Assembly (NCBI RefSeq): GCF_902497555.1
Contig: NZ_CABVGP010000002.1
Coordinates: 2,864,501 to 2,928,500, forward strand
Source: Amycolatopsis camponoti
GTDB taxonomy: Bacteria > Actinomycetota > Actinomycetes > Mycobacteriales > Pseudonocardiaceae
DNA length: 64,000 nt
Direction of reading: 5' to 3'
In this document: in pieces, positions 33,143 to 40,573 of the stretch
Position numbering within the stretch: position 1 is the first letter of the stretch
Layout of the letters: each line of letters begins with the position of its first letter
Notes under the pieces: model-generated
What the model saw: only the letters and a program-made list of their open reading frames with translations
Told to the model about the DNA's origin: nothing
Databases searched by the model: none
Program-made: the position numbers and the translations under genes

Positions 33143-34443
33143 TCCCCGAAGCGGTGGTGCCGCGGACCGAGGCGGCGGCCGGCCGGACGTCCAGAGGGCA
33201 CGGTCGCCTCATCGGGGCCTTGGTCGGCACGAACGCCGCCGGGTACATCAGCATCGCGGTGCCGATGAACCTGTTGCTGGTCACCCACCTCACCGCGATC
33301 GCCGGCGCCGGGGCGACGTCCGCGTTCAGCCTGGTGACCGGCATCGGCGGCCTCGTGGGCCTGCTGGCGAACCCGCTCGGCGGACGCATCAGCGACCGCA
33401 CGGCCGCCCGGTTCGGCCGGCGCCGCACGTGGATCCTCACCGGCGGCCTCGGCGCGGCGGTCCTGCTGACGACCATGGGCTGGACGACCGAGGTCTGGCA
33501 GGTCGCGGTGGGCTGGGCGCTCATCACGACGCTGGTCATGTTCCAGCTCGCCGCGAGTGCCGCGCTGGCCGCCGACCAGGTGGCCCCGGAGCGGCGAGGG
33601 GCGGTGTCGGGAGTGGTGGCGTTCGTGGCCCTGGCCGGTCCGGCCGTGGGTTTCGCCGTGGTGAGCGCGCTGCCCGCCGTCTCCCGGCTGCAGTGGGGTG
33701 TGGTCGGCGGGCTGAGCGCGGCGGGCGTGCTGATGGCCGTCCTGCTCGTGCGTGATCCCCGGCACCGGGCACCGGCGGGCGAACCGCGGCTGAGCGTGGC
33801 GGTCATCCTGCGTTCCTACTGGGTCAGCCCGCGCGAGCACCCCGCGTTCGGCTGGGCGTGGGCGGTGCGCTTCCTCATCACCGCGGCGTGGGCCGCCAAC
33901 AGCTATCTGGCCTTCGTGTTCACGCAGCGGTTCGCCGTCCCGGCCGCGGCGGTACCGGGGATGATCTTCCTGCTGACCTTGATCGGGATCGCCTGTGTCG
34001 CGGTCACGGCCTGGCTGACCGGCTGGCTCTCCGACCGGATCCGGCGGCAGAAGCCGTTCGTGCTCGCCGGCGGCCTGGTGCTCGCCGCCGGACTGGTCCT
34101 GGTGGCGCTCGCGCCGAGCATCCCGGTGGTGTACCTGGGCACCGCGGTCATGTCGCTGGGCTACGGCACTTTCCTGGCCACCGACTTCGCGCTCTGCCTG
34201 CGCATGCTGCCCGACCCCGAATCGGCGGGCAAGGACTTCGCGGTGCTCAACATCGCGAGCACGCTGCCGGTCGCGGTCGTGCCGTTCGTGGCGCCGGCCC
34301 TCCTCGCGGCGGGTGGGTTCTTCGCCATGTTCGCCTGCCTGGCCGTGCTCGGCGCGGCCGGGGCGGTGTGCGTGCTCCGCGTTCCGGACATCGGTCAAGA
34401 GGGGCAACCGCGCTTCGCGGCGATCACGGCGAAGCGCGGCTGA
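33139..34443 (+). CDS. MFS transporter, sugar/GPH-like
   Basis: A 434-residue membrane protein with twelve predicted hydrophobic segments. The loop 2-3 motif is NPLGGRISDRTAARFGRRRT, and the mirror loop in the second half is TGWLSDRIRRQKPFVLAGGL. The GR-S-DR-RFGRR-W pattern resembles GPH-type (sugar-cation symporter) and related MFS carriers. The start is GTG. It closes the TetR-amidase-hydrolase operon just before a strong hairpin. The substrate is unknown. Confidence 0.87.
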   Translation: MIPEAVVPRTEAAAGRTSRGHGRLIGALVGTNAAGYISIAVPMNLLLVTHLTAIAGAGATSAFSLVTGIGGLVGLLANPLGGRISDRTAARFGRRRTWILTGGLGAAVLLTTMGWTTEVWQVAVGWALITTLVMFQLAASAALAADQVAPERRGAVSGVVAFVALAGPAVGFAVVSALPAVSRLQWGVVGGLSAAGVLMAVLLVRDPRHRAPAGEPRLSVAVILRSYWVSPREHPAFGWAWAVRFLITAAWAANSYLAFVFTQRFAVPAAAVPGMIFLLTLIGIACVAVTAWLTGWLSDRIRRQKPFVLAGGLVLAAGLVLVALAPSIPVVYLGTAVMSLGYGTFLATDFALCLRMLPDPESAGKDFAVLNIASTLPVAVVPFVAPALLAAGGFFAMFACLAVLGAAGAVCVLRVPDIGQEGQPRFAAITAKRG

Positions 34444-34445
34444 CG

Positions 34446-34483
34446 CCGGCCGGTCATCCCGCCGGAGCGGGATGACCGGCCGG
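34446..34483. terminator. Strong intrinsic terminator hairpin
   Basis: Perfect 16-bp stem (34446-34461 pairing with 34468-34483) with a 6-base loop, starting 2 bp after the MFS stop codon. Without a U-tract, as common in actinomycetes. The remaining 130 bp up to the next convergent gene hold nothing recognisable. Confidence 0.8.
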
Positions 34484-34616
34484 GCGGCGCGTGCCGGACC
34501 TCCGTCCGGATCTGCCGCGCGCCGAGGCCCCGCGAGTCTCTTGTGGACGGTGACGCGGCCGAGCAGCACGGCGGTTCGGAAGACTTGCCTCGGCGGCCGC
34601 GTGCGTTCTACGGGGC

Positions 34617-35618
34617 CTAACCCGCGAGGTCGAGGGCGATGTCGGTGATCATGTCCTCCTGGCCGCCGACCATGCCGCGCCGGCCGACCTCGACGAGGAT
34701 CGCGCGGGTGTCCAGGCCGTACCGCACCGCGGCCGCCTCGGCGTGGCGCAGGAAGCTCGAGTACACGCCCGCGTAGCCCAGGCTCAGCGTCTCGCGGTCG
34801 ACCCGGACTTCGCGGTCCTGCAACGGGCGCACCAGGTCGTCGGCCGCGTCCATCAGGGGGAACAGCTCGCAGCCGTGGTCCCAGCCCATCAGGTCGGCCA
34901 CCGCGATGAACGCTTCGAGGGGGCAGTTGCCCGCTCCGGCGCCCTGCCCGGCCAGGGAGGCGTCGACCCGGACCACGCCGTTCTCGACCGCGACGACGCT
35001 GTTGGCGACGCCCAGAGCGAGGTTGTGGTGGGCGTGGATACCGATCTGCGTCTCCGGTTCGAGGACGTCCCGGTAGGCGCGGACCCGGTCCCGGACTCCG
35101 TCCATGGTGAGACGGCCGCCGGAGTCGGTGACGTAGACGCAGGCAGCGCCGTAGGACTCCATCAGCTTGGCCTGCTTCGCCAGCTCCTCCGGTCCGGCCA
35201 TGTGCGACATCATCAGGAACCCGGCCACGTCCATGCCCAGATCGCGGGCCGCGCCGATGTGCTGGGCGGAGATGTCGGCCTCGGTGCAGTGGGTGGCGAC
35301 CCGGACCGAGCGGACGCCGAGACGATGAGCCTCCCGAAGGTCGTGCAGGGTGCCGATGCCGGGCAGCAGCAACGTGGTGGGGATGGCGCGGCGGGTGACG
35401 TCGCAGACCGCTTCGATCCACTCCCAGTCGGTGTGCGCGCCGACGCCGTAGTTGATGCTGGAGCCGGAAAGCCCGTCGCCGTGGGCGATCTCGATCGCGG
35501 CCACGCCCGCGGCGTCGAGGGCGCCGGCGATCGTGCGGGCCTGCTCGACGGTGTAGCGGTGCCGGATGGCGTGCATGCCGTCCCGCAGGGTGACGTCCTG
35601 GATGTACAGGTCGGTCAT
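34617..35618 (-). CDS. dmpG: 4-hydroxy-2-oxovalerate aldolase
   Basis: A 333-residue HMG-CoA-lyase-like TIM-barrel aldolase: [16 protein letters not shown] at the N-terminus with the catalytic [33 protein letters not shown] and the metal-binding [11 protein letters not shown]. It splits 4-hydroxy-2-oxovalerate to pyruvate and acetaldehyde, which is channelled to the acylating aldehyde dehydrogenase encoded upstream (ATGA overlap). It is the last gene of the meta-cleavage lower module. Confidence 0.95.
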   Translation of the reverse strand: MTDLYIQDVTLRDGMHAIRHRYTVEQARTIAGALDAAGVAAIEIAHGDGLSGSSINYGVGAHTDWEWIEAVCDVTRRAIPTTLLLPGIGTLHDLREAHRLGVRSVRVATHCTEADISAQHIGAARDLGMDVAGFLMMSHMAGPEELAKQAKLMESYGAACVYVTDSGGRLTMDGVRDRVRAYRDVLEPETQIGIHAHHNLALGVANSVVAVENGVVRVDASLAGQGAGAGNCPLEAFIAVADLMGWDHGCELFPLMDAADDLVRPLQDREVRVDRETLSLGYAGVYSSFLRHAEAAAVRYGLDTRAILVEVGRRGMVGGQEDMITDIALDLAG

Positions 35619-36550
35619 CGGAGGGCCTCCTGGTGCGTGGCCATGCGTTCGGCGGTCCGCAGCGCGGCCGAGGTCATGATGTCGAGGTTCCCGGCGTAGG
35701 CGGGCAGGTAGTGCGCGGCGCCCTCGACTTCGAGGAACACCGAGACCTTGACCGCGTCGCCGGCCGGGACCAGCCGGTGCAGGGGGTCGTCGGCCGTGAC
35801 GGTCTCGAACTGGACCTTCTGCTTGAGCCGGTAGCCCGGAACGTAGGCCTGCACCCGCCCGACCATCTCTTCGATCGACGCGGTGACGGCCTCGGTGCCT
35901 ACAGCGTCCACATCGGACACCAAGCAGTGCACGGTGTCGCGCATGATCAGCGGCGGTTCGGCCGGGTTGAGGACGATGATCGCCTTGCCGCGCGCGGCGC
36001 CGCCGACCTTTTCGATCGCGGACGCGGTGGTTTCGGTGAACTCGTCGATGTTGGCCCGGGTCCCCGGCCCCGCCGAGCGGGAGGAGATGGAGGCGATGAT
36101 TTCGCCGTAGTGCACCGGCGTCACCGCGCCGACCGCGGCCACGATGGGGATGGTGGCCTGGCCGCCGCAGGTGACCATGTTGACGTTGGGGGCGTCGAGG
36201 TGCTCGCCGAGGTTGACCGGCGGGACGACGTAGGGCCCGATCGCGGCCGGGGTGAGGTCGATGACGGTGCGGCCGAGGCCGCGCAGCACCTCGTCGTGGC
36301 GGCGGTGCGCGCCGGCGGAAGTGGCGTCGAAGACGTACCGGACGTCGGCGAACTCGTCGAGCCGGACGAGGCCTTCGACGCCTTCGTGCGTGGTGGCGAC
36401 CTTGAGGCGGCGGGCCCGGGCGAGGCCGTCGGAGTCCGGGTCGATCCCGGCCACGGCCGCGATGTCGAGCCGCTCGGACAGGCGCAGCACCTTGATCATC
36501 AGGTCGGTGCCGATGTTGCCCGAGCCGATGATGGCGACCTTCACGCTCAT
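35615..36550 (-). CDS. dmpF: Acetaldehyde dehydrogenase (acylating)
   Basis: A 311-residue NAD-dependent enzyme: [20 protein letters not shown] for NAD binding and [20 protein letters not shown] with the catalytic Cys. It turns acetaldehyde and CoA into acetyl-CoA and forms a channelling complex with DmpG-type aldolases, which matches the gene order and the overlapping start and stop codons on both sides. Full length. Confidence 0.95.
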   Translation of the reverse strand: MSVKVAIIGSGNIGTDLMIKVLRLSERLDIAAVAGIDPDSDGLARARRLKVATTHEGVEGLVRLDEFADVRYVFDATSAGAHRRHDEVLRGLGRTVIDLTPAAIGPYVVPPVNLGEHLDAPNVNMVTCGGQATIPIVAAVGAVTPVHYGEIIASISSRSAGPGTRANIDEFTETTASAIEKVGGAARGKAIIVLNPAEPPLIMRDTVHCLVSDVDAVGTEAVTASIEEMVGRVQAYVPGYRLKQKVQFETVTADDPLHRLVPAGDAVKVSVFLEVEGAAHYLPAYAGNLDIMTSAALRTAERMATHQEALR

Positions 36551-37338
36551 GCGGATTCCCCTTCGAAGCGGATCGTGACGTCGCCGAGCCCGGAGATCCG
36601 GGCGGTGAAGACGTCGCCGGGGGAGGCGGGCACCATCGGCCCGAGTGCGCCGGTGAGGACGACGTCGCCGGCGCGCAGCGGTTCGCCGCGGCGGGCGAGT
36701 GTCGTGGCGAGCCAGGCGGCGGCGGTGAGCGGGTCGCCCAGGCAGTCGCGGCCGGTGCCCTCCGACACGAGCTCGGTGCCGCGGTACAGCTGCATTTCGA
36801 CGTCGACGGGTTCGACGTCGTCGAGGGTCTCGCGGATGTCGCCGAGGACGAACATGCCCGAGGAAGCGTTGTCGGCGACCGTGTCGACGATGGTGATGTC
36901 CCAGCCGGCGATCCGGCTGTCCACGATCTCCAACGCGGGGGCGAGGAACGCCGTCGCCGCGCGGACGTCGGCGACCGAGCAGTCCGGGCCGGGCAGGTCG
37001 GCGCCGAGGATCAGGGCGATCTCCGCTTCCACCTTGGGCTGGAGCAGCCGGCCGGCGGGGACGGTGCCGTCGTGGTCGAGGGCCGTGTCGGAGAACAGTG
37101 CGCCGAAGTCGGGCTGGTCGACGCCCAGCTGGCGCTGGACGGCCGGGGAGGTCAGGCCGATCTTGCGGCCGACCAGGCGGTGCCCGGCCGCGAGCCGGCG
37201 CTGTGTGTGCAGCCGCTGGACTTCGTAGGCGGCGTCGAGGTCGCCGTCGGCGAAGAGATCGCGGATCGGCGGACACGGCGTGGCCGTGGCGGCCGCGACC
37301 GCCAGCACCTCCGCGGCCTTGGGGACGGCCTCGTTCAT
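36547..37338 (-). CDS. dmpE: 2-hydroxypenta-2,4-dienoate hydratase
   Basis: A 263-residue member of the MhpD/DmpE family: [20 protein letters not shown], the metal ligands in [12 protein letters not shown] (EAE), and [20 protein letters not shown]. It hydrates 2-hydroxypentadienoate to 4-hydroxy-2-oxovalerate. It is the first gene of the three-gene operon, so the products enter as pyruvate plus acetyl-CoA. No ring-cleavage dioxygenase or HOMODA hydrolase is present nearby; it must be supplied elsewhere. Confidence 0.93.
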   Translation of the reverse strand: MNEAVPKAAEVLAVAAATATPCPPIRDLFADGDLDAAYEVQRLHTQRRLAAGHRLVGRKIGLTSPAVQRQLGVDQPDFGALFSDTALDHDGTVPAGRLLQPKVEAEIALILGADLPGPDCSVADVRAATAFLAPALEIVDSRIAGWDITIVDTVADNASSGMFVLGDIRETLDDVEPVDVEMQLYRGTELVSEGTGRDCLGDPLTAAAWLATTLARRGEPLRAGDVVLTGALGPMVPASPGDVFTARISGLGDVTIRFEGESA

Positions 37339-37408
37339 CAGGGACCTCCGGAGCAGGCGATTGTGACCCGCCAGGTATAGGCCCCGGCTCGGCGATGTGC
37401 CAAAGTTC

Positions 37409-37425
37409 GTTCCGTGACGCGGAAC
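37409..37425. promoter_or_regulatory. IclR operator candidate GTTCCG-N5-CGGAAC
   Basis: A perfect inverted repeat with 6-bp arms, overlapping the GTG start codon of the IclR gene itself and 71 bp from the hydratase start. The shape matches the GTTCCG-type sites of IclR proteins controlling aromatic catabolism. Confidence 0.65.
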
Positions 37426-38175
37426 AGCGAGACCGGCAACATGCTCGACAAGGCTGCTGCCGTCCTGGCTGTCTACCGTCCGAACGGCGGCTCGTTCCGC
37501 CTGACGGAACTCGCCGCCCGGGCGGGGCTGACCAAGACCACGGCGTTCCGCCTGGTCGGCGACCTCGTCCGCCTCGGCTTCCTGGAGCGCGCGGGGGAGC
37601 GGTACCGGCTGGGCGGCACGCTGTTCGAGCTGGGTTCGCTCGTGCCCCGCCGTCAGGACCTCCGCGAGGCGGCCCTGCCGTTCCTGCAGGACCTCTTCGA
37701 GAGCACCCGCCAGACCGTCCACTTCGGAATCCGTGACGATCGCGAAGTGGTGTACCTCGAACGCATCCACGGCCACGACGCGGTCCCGCTGCCGTCCCGG
37801 ATCGGCGGCAGGCTCCCGCTCACCTGCACGGCGATCGGCAAGGCGCTGCTCGCGTTCTCCGAGCCCGAGCTGGCGGACGTCATCCTCGCGGATCCGCTGC
37901 CGCAGCTGACGTCGTTCTCGATCACCGACCCGGTCCGGCTGCGCACGGCACTGGAGCAAACCCAGGTGTCCGGCCTGGCTTACGAGGAGCAGGAAGCCGC
38001 GACCGGCGTGAGCTGCATCGCGGCGCCGGTGTTCAGCGGAGCCGTCGCCGTCGCGGCGCTGTCGGTGGCGGTCCCGCGCGAACAGTTCCGGCCCGCCCAT
38101 CTGGCCCCGGCGGTCCGGACGGCCGCGCTGGGGTTGTCACGGACCCTGCGCCAGGCCACCGAGCCGAACCGCTAG
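37414..38175 (+). CDS. IclR-family regulator of the meta-cleavage module
   Basis: A 253-residue IclR protein. The winged helix is [20 protein letters not shown] (about residues 28-47). The ligand domain contains [16 protein letters not shown] and [20 protein letters not shown]. It is divergent from the dmpEFG-like operon, the normal arrangement for regulators of aromatic pathways. The palindrome at its start codon suggests negative autoregulation. Its last codons and stop are part of a 44-bp direct repeat. Confidence 0.92.
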   Translation: MTRNSETGNMLDKAAAVLAVYRPNGGSFRLTELAARAGLTKTTAFRLVGDLVRLGFLERAGERYRLGGTLFELGSLVPRRQDLREAALPFLQDLFESTRQTVHFGIRDDREVVYLERIHGHDAVPLPSRIGGRLPLTCTAIGKALLAFSEPELADVILADPLPQLTSFSITDPVRLRTALEQTQVSGLAYEEQEAATGVSCIAAPVFSGAVAVAALSVAVPREQFRPAHLAPAVRTAALGLSRTLRQATEPNR

Positions 38176-38202
38176 ACGAGGCACTGCCCGCACGGTCAGG
38201 GC
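38159..38202 (+). repeat. 44-bp direct repeat, copy 1
   Basis: Begins in the last codons of the IclR gene, covers its stop codon and extends 27 bp beyond. Copy 2 lies at 38301-38344 with 41 of 44 bases identical. The spacing is 142 bp. Confidence 0.75.
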
Positions 38203-38239
38203 CGTTCGGCAACCGCGGCCCGGCTCCCGAGTCCCAGAC

Positions 38240-38287
38240 GGTCGTGAGTGAGAAACAGGGTTAGAACACTGTTTCTCACTCACGACC
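38240..38287. repeat. Long perfect hairpin between direct repeats
   Basis: 19-bp perfect arms (38240-38258 and 38269-38287) with a 10-base loop; the arm contains GTGAGTGAGAAACAG. It lies between the convergent IclR and PadR genes and can act as a bidirectional terminator. Unlike ordinary terminators here it is AT-rich for this genome and is bracketed by direct repeats. Confidence 0.75.
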
Positions 38288-38300
38288 ACGCCCCAGCAGT

Positions 38301-38344
38301 CCGAGCCGAACCGCTAGGCGAGGCACGGCCCGCGCGGTCAGGGC
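38301..38344 (+). repeat. 44-bp direct repeat, copy 2
   Basis: Copy of 38159-38202 with three substitutions. It duplicates the IclR C-terminal codons and stop outside any gene and overlaps the last bases of the convergent PadR gene, whose stop codon lies inside it. Confidence 0.75.
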
Positions 38345-38904
38345 TGGTGCCAGCCGGCCTCGAACTCTCCGCGGTCGGCGCGCTCGACCACGCCGCGCCA
38401 GAACTCGAGGGCGGCGTACTCCATGCCCAGCCCGAGTTCCAGGGTGATCATCCGGCCGGCCACCTCTTCGATGTGACCGAAGCGGCGCTGCATCTCCTCG
38501 TACTCGGCGATCCGGCGTTCGTGCTGCTGGACCTGCCCCTTCGCGAGCTGCGCCACGTCCTCCGGGCCGGCCAGCTCGCTGAAGAAGAGCTTGATCTCCG
38601 CCACGTCGCGCAGCTCGAAGTGCTCGTTGACCGGCTCGGCCATCCAGCCGCGCAGTGCCTTCCGGCCGGCTTCGGTGATCGAGAACGTCTTGCGCCGGCG
38701 CCCCGAGTCCTCCTCGTCGAGCTCCAGCAGGCCGGCCTCCTCGAGCCGCTTGGGCTCCGAGTACAGCTGCGCGTGCGGGAAGTTCCAGAAGTACCCCACT
38801 GACCGGCCGATCGCGCGCTTCAGGTCGTAGGACGTGGACGGACCGCGCAGCGCGATCATGCCGAGCACCACGTACGACGTCGTCGACAACCGAACCGTTG
38901 ACAT
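38338..38904 (-). CDS. PadR-family transcriptional regulator
   Basis: A 188-residue PadR protein: STTSYVVLGMIALRGPSTSY then DLKRAIGRSVGYFWNFPHAQ, the winged helix, with LYSEPKRLEEAGLLE as recognition and wing, and a long C-terminal helical dimer domain (VQQHERRIAEYEEMQRRFGH) as in the Vir/AphA subtype. ATG 38904 was chosen. It is divergent from the acyl-CoA ligase at 39020, so it is the likely repressor of the furoate-type cluster, responding to the acid or its CoA ester. Confidence 0.9.
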   Translation of the reverse strand: MSTVRLSTTSYVVLGMIALRGPSTSYDLKRAIGRSVGYFWNFPHAQLYSEPKRLEEAGLLELDEEDSGRRRKTFSITEAGRKALRGWMAEPVNEHFELRDVAEIKLFFSELAGPEDVAQLAKGQVQQHERRIAEYEEMQRRFGHIEEVAGRMITLELGLGMEYAALEFWRGVVERADRGEFEAGWHQP

Positions 38905-38910
38905 GCTCCG

Positions 38911-38955
38911 AACCATATCGTAGGTTCGCAACCATCCGAAACAGATGGTCGATAT
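38911..38955. promoter_or_regulatory. PadR control region candidate
   Basis: AACCAT occurs at 38911 and 38930, ACCAT-N9-ATGGT at 38931-38949, and ATATCG pairs with CGATAT at 38915 and 38950. These overlapping inverted and direct repeats fill the gap between PadR and the ligase gene. Confidence 0.45.
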
Positions 38956-39019
38956 CAGACCGTCGGTTACGGACGGTAGTTCCGCTCGGCACGATCGCTG
39001 TCGCGATGGAGGGACGGTC

Positions 39020-40573
39020 ATGGATCTGGGTACGGTTCTGCGCTGGACGGCGGAGCGTCATCCCCGGCGCCGCGCGGTGGGCGGCAAAAGCCCCATGACC
39101 TACGCCGAATGGGACGCCCACACCGACCGCCTGGCCCGGGCGCTGGCCGCCCTCGGCGTCCGGCCCGGCGAGCGCGTGGTGCTCTCGTTGGCCGGTGGCG
39201 AACCGCTGGCCAGCCTGCACCTGGCCGCGCAGAAGCTCGGCGCCGTCTCGGTGCCGCTGTCCTTCCGGTTCGCGCCGCCCGAACTCGCCTACTGCGTCGC
39301 CGACGCCGAGCCCGCCCTGGTGATCACCGACGCCTCGACCGCGGCCCTCGCGGACGAGGCGCTGGCCGAGCTGCCCCCGGTGTCCCGGATCGCCTCCGGC
39401 ACCCCGCACGAGGACACCATCGAACGCCTGGCGCTGCGGCAGCCGAGCGGCTCGCCGGACGTCCGGGTGTCCGATCAGGACATCAGCGTGATGCTCTACA
39501 CCTCGGGTACCACCGGGAAACCGAAGGGCGTGCCGCGCACGCACTCCGCCGAGCACCACGCGGCGATCGCGCACCTGATCCAAAGTGGACAGTCCCGCTT
39601 CGACGCCACCCTCGGCGTGATGCCGCTGTTCCACACCATGGGGCTGCGCACCCTGCTGGCCACCCTGGTCGGCGCGGGAACCTGGGTGCCGCAGGTGAAG
39701 TTCGACGCGGACGAGGCCCTGGACCTGATCACCGCGGAGGGGATCGGTTCGCTCTACCTGGTGCCGACGATCTACTGGTCGCTGGTGCGCACCGGCCGGC
39801 TCGCCGAGGCGCGGACCGTGCGCAAGCTGGCCTACGCGGGCTCGTCGATGACCCCGGCACTGGCCGAGCAGCTCGCCGGCGCGCTGGCACCGGAATCCTT
39901 CGTCAACCACTTCGGCAGCACCGAGATCTACACCTTCACCATCGGCCCGGACGTGGTCGCGAAGCCGGGGTCGGCGGGCCGCGCCGGCATCTTCTCCCGG
40001 GTCCGGCTGGTCGACCCGGATCCCGCCGCTCCGCCGGACGCCGAGGTGGGGCCGGGGGAGCAGGGGCAGATCGCCGTTTCGATGGCAGGCCCCGAGGCGT
40101 TCGCCGGGTACTGGCACCGGCCCGACGCCGACGCCAAGTCCATCCGCGACGGCTGGTACTTCCCCGGCGACCTGGCGATCGCCGACGAGGACGGGGACCT
40201 CTGGGTCGCCGGCCGGGTCGACGACATGATCAACTCCGGCGGCGAGAACATCTACCCGGAAGAGATCGAAGACGCGCTGATCCGCTGCGCGGCGGTGCGC
40301 GAGCTGGTCGTCGTCGGCATGGCCGACGACCGGTGGGGCCAGGCCGCCACCGCGTTCTTCGTCCCGGGTGAAGGCATGACCCCGGAGCACGCGACGGAGG
40401 TGCTGGAGGCCTTCGTCCGCGAGCAGTCCGGGCTGCCGTCCTTGAAGCGCCCCAAGCGGTTCGTCGCCGTCGAGGCCATCCCCAAGTCCGGGGTGGGCAA
40501 GATCCTCCGCCGCGAACTGAGCTCCGGTAACTACCGCGCGCTGTCCGACAGCGCCGCAGAAGCAGGCAGGTGA
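39020..40573 (+). CDS. hmfD: Acyl-CoA ligase, probable 2-furoyl-CoA synthetase
   Basis: A 517-residue ANL-superfamily ligase. The P-loop is LYTSGTTGKPKG (about residue 160 on), A5/A7 motifs are FGSTEIYTF and GWYFPGDLAI, and GRVDDMINSGGENIYPEEIE with GVGKILRREL supplies the C-terminal lysine. It is of the 2,3-dihydroxybenzoate/cyclohexanecarboxylate/furoate-CoA ligase type. The neighbours (molybdenum hydroxylase, crotonase-like hydrolase) reproduce the hmf gene set of Cupriavidus, where HmfD makes 2-furoyl-CoA. Activation of another heteroaromatic acid cannot be excluded. Confidence 0.82.
   Translation: MDLGTVLRWTAERHPRRRAVGGKSPMTYAEWDAHTDRLARALAALGVRPGERVVLSLAGGEPLASLHLAAQKLGAVSVPLSFRFAPPELAYCVADAEPALVITDASTAALADEALAELPPVSRIASGTPHEDTIERLALRQPSGSPDVRVSDQDISVMLYTSGTTGKPKGVPRTHSAEHHAAIAHLIQSGQSRFDATLGVMPLFHTMGLRTLLATLVGAGTWVPQVKFDADEALDLITAEGIGSLYLVPTIYWSLVRTGRLAEARTVRKLAYAGSSMTPALAEQLAGALAPESFVNHFGSTEIYTFTIGPDVVAKPGSAGRAGIFSRVRLVDPDPAAPPDAEVGPGEQGQIAVSMAGPEAFAGYWHRPDADAKSIRDGWYFPGDLAIADEDGDLWVAGRVDDMINSGGENIYPEEIEDALIRCAAVRELVVVGMADDRWGQAATAFFVPGEGMTPEHATEVLEAFVREQSGLPSLKRPKRFVAVEAIPKSGVGKILRRELSSGNYRALSDSAAEAGR

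Noticed and set aside
32824..35421. 865-residue minus-strand open frame across the MFS terminator into the aldolase
   Set aside because: It runs through the terminator hairpin and overlaps two real genes in other frames; no domain match.
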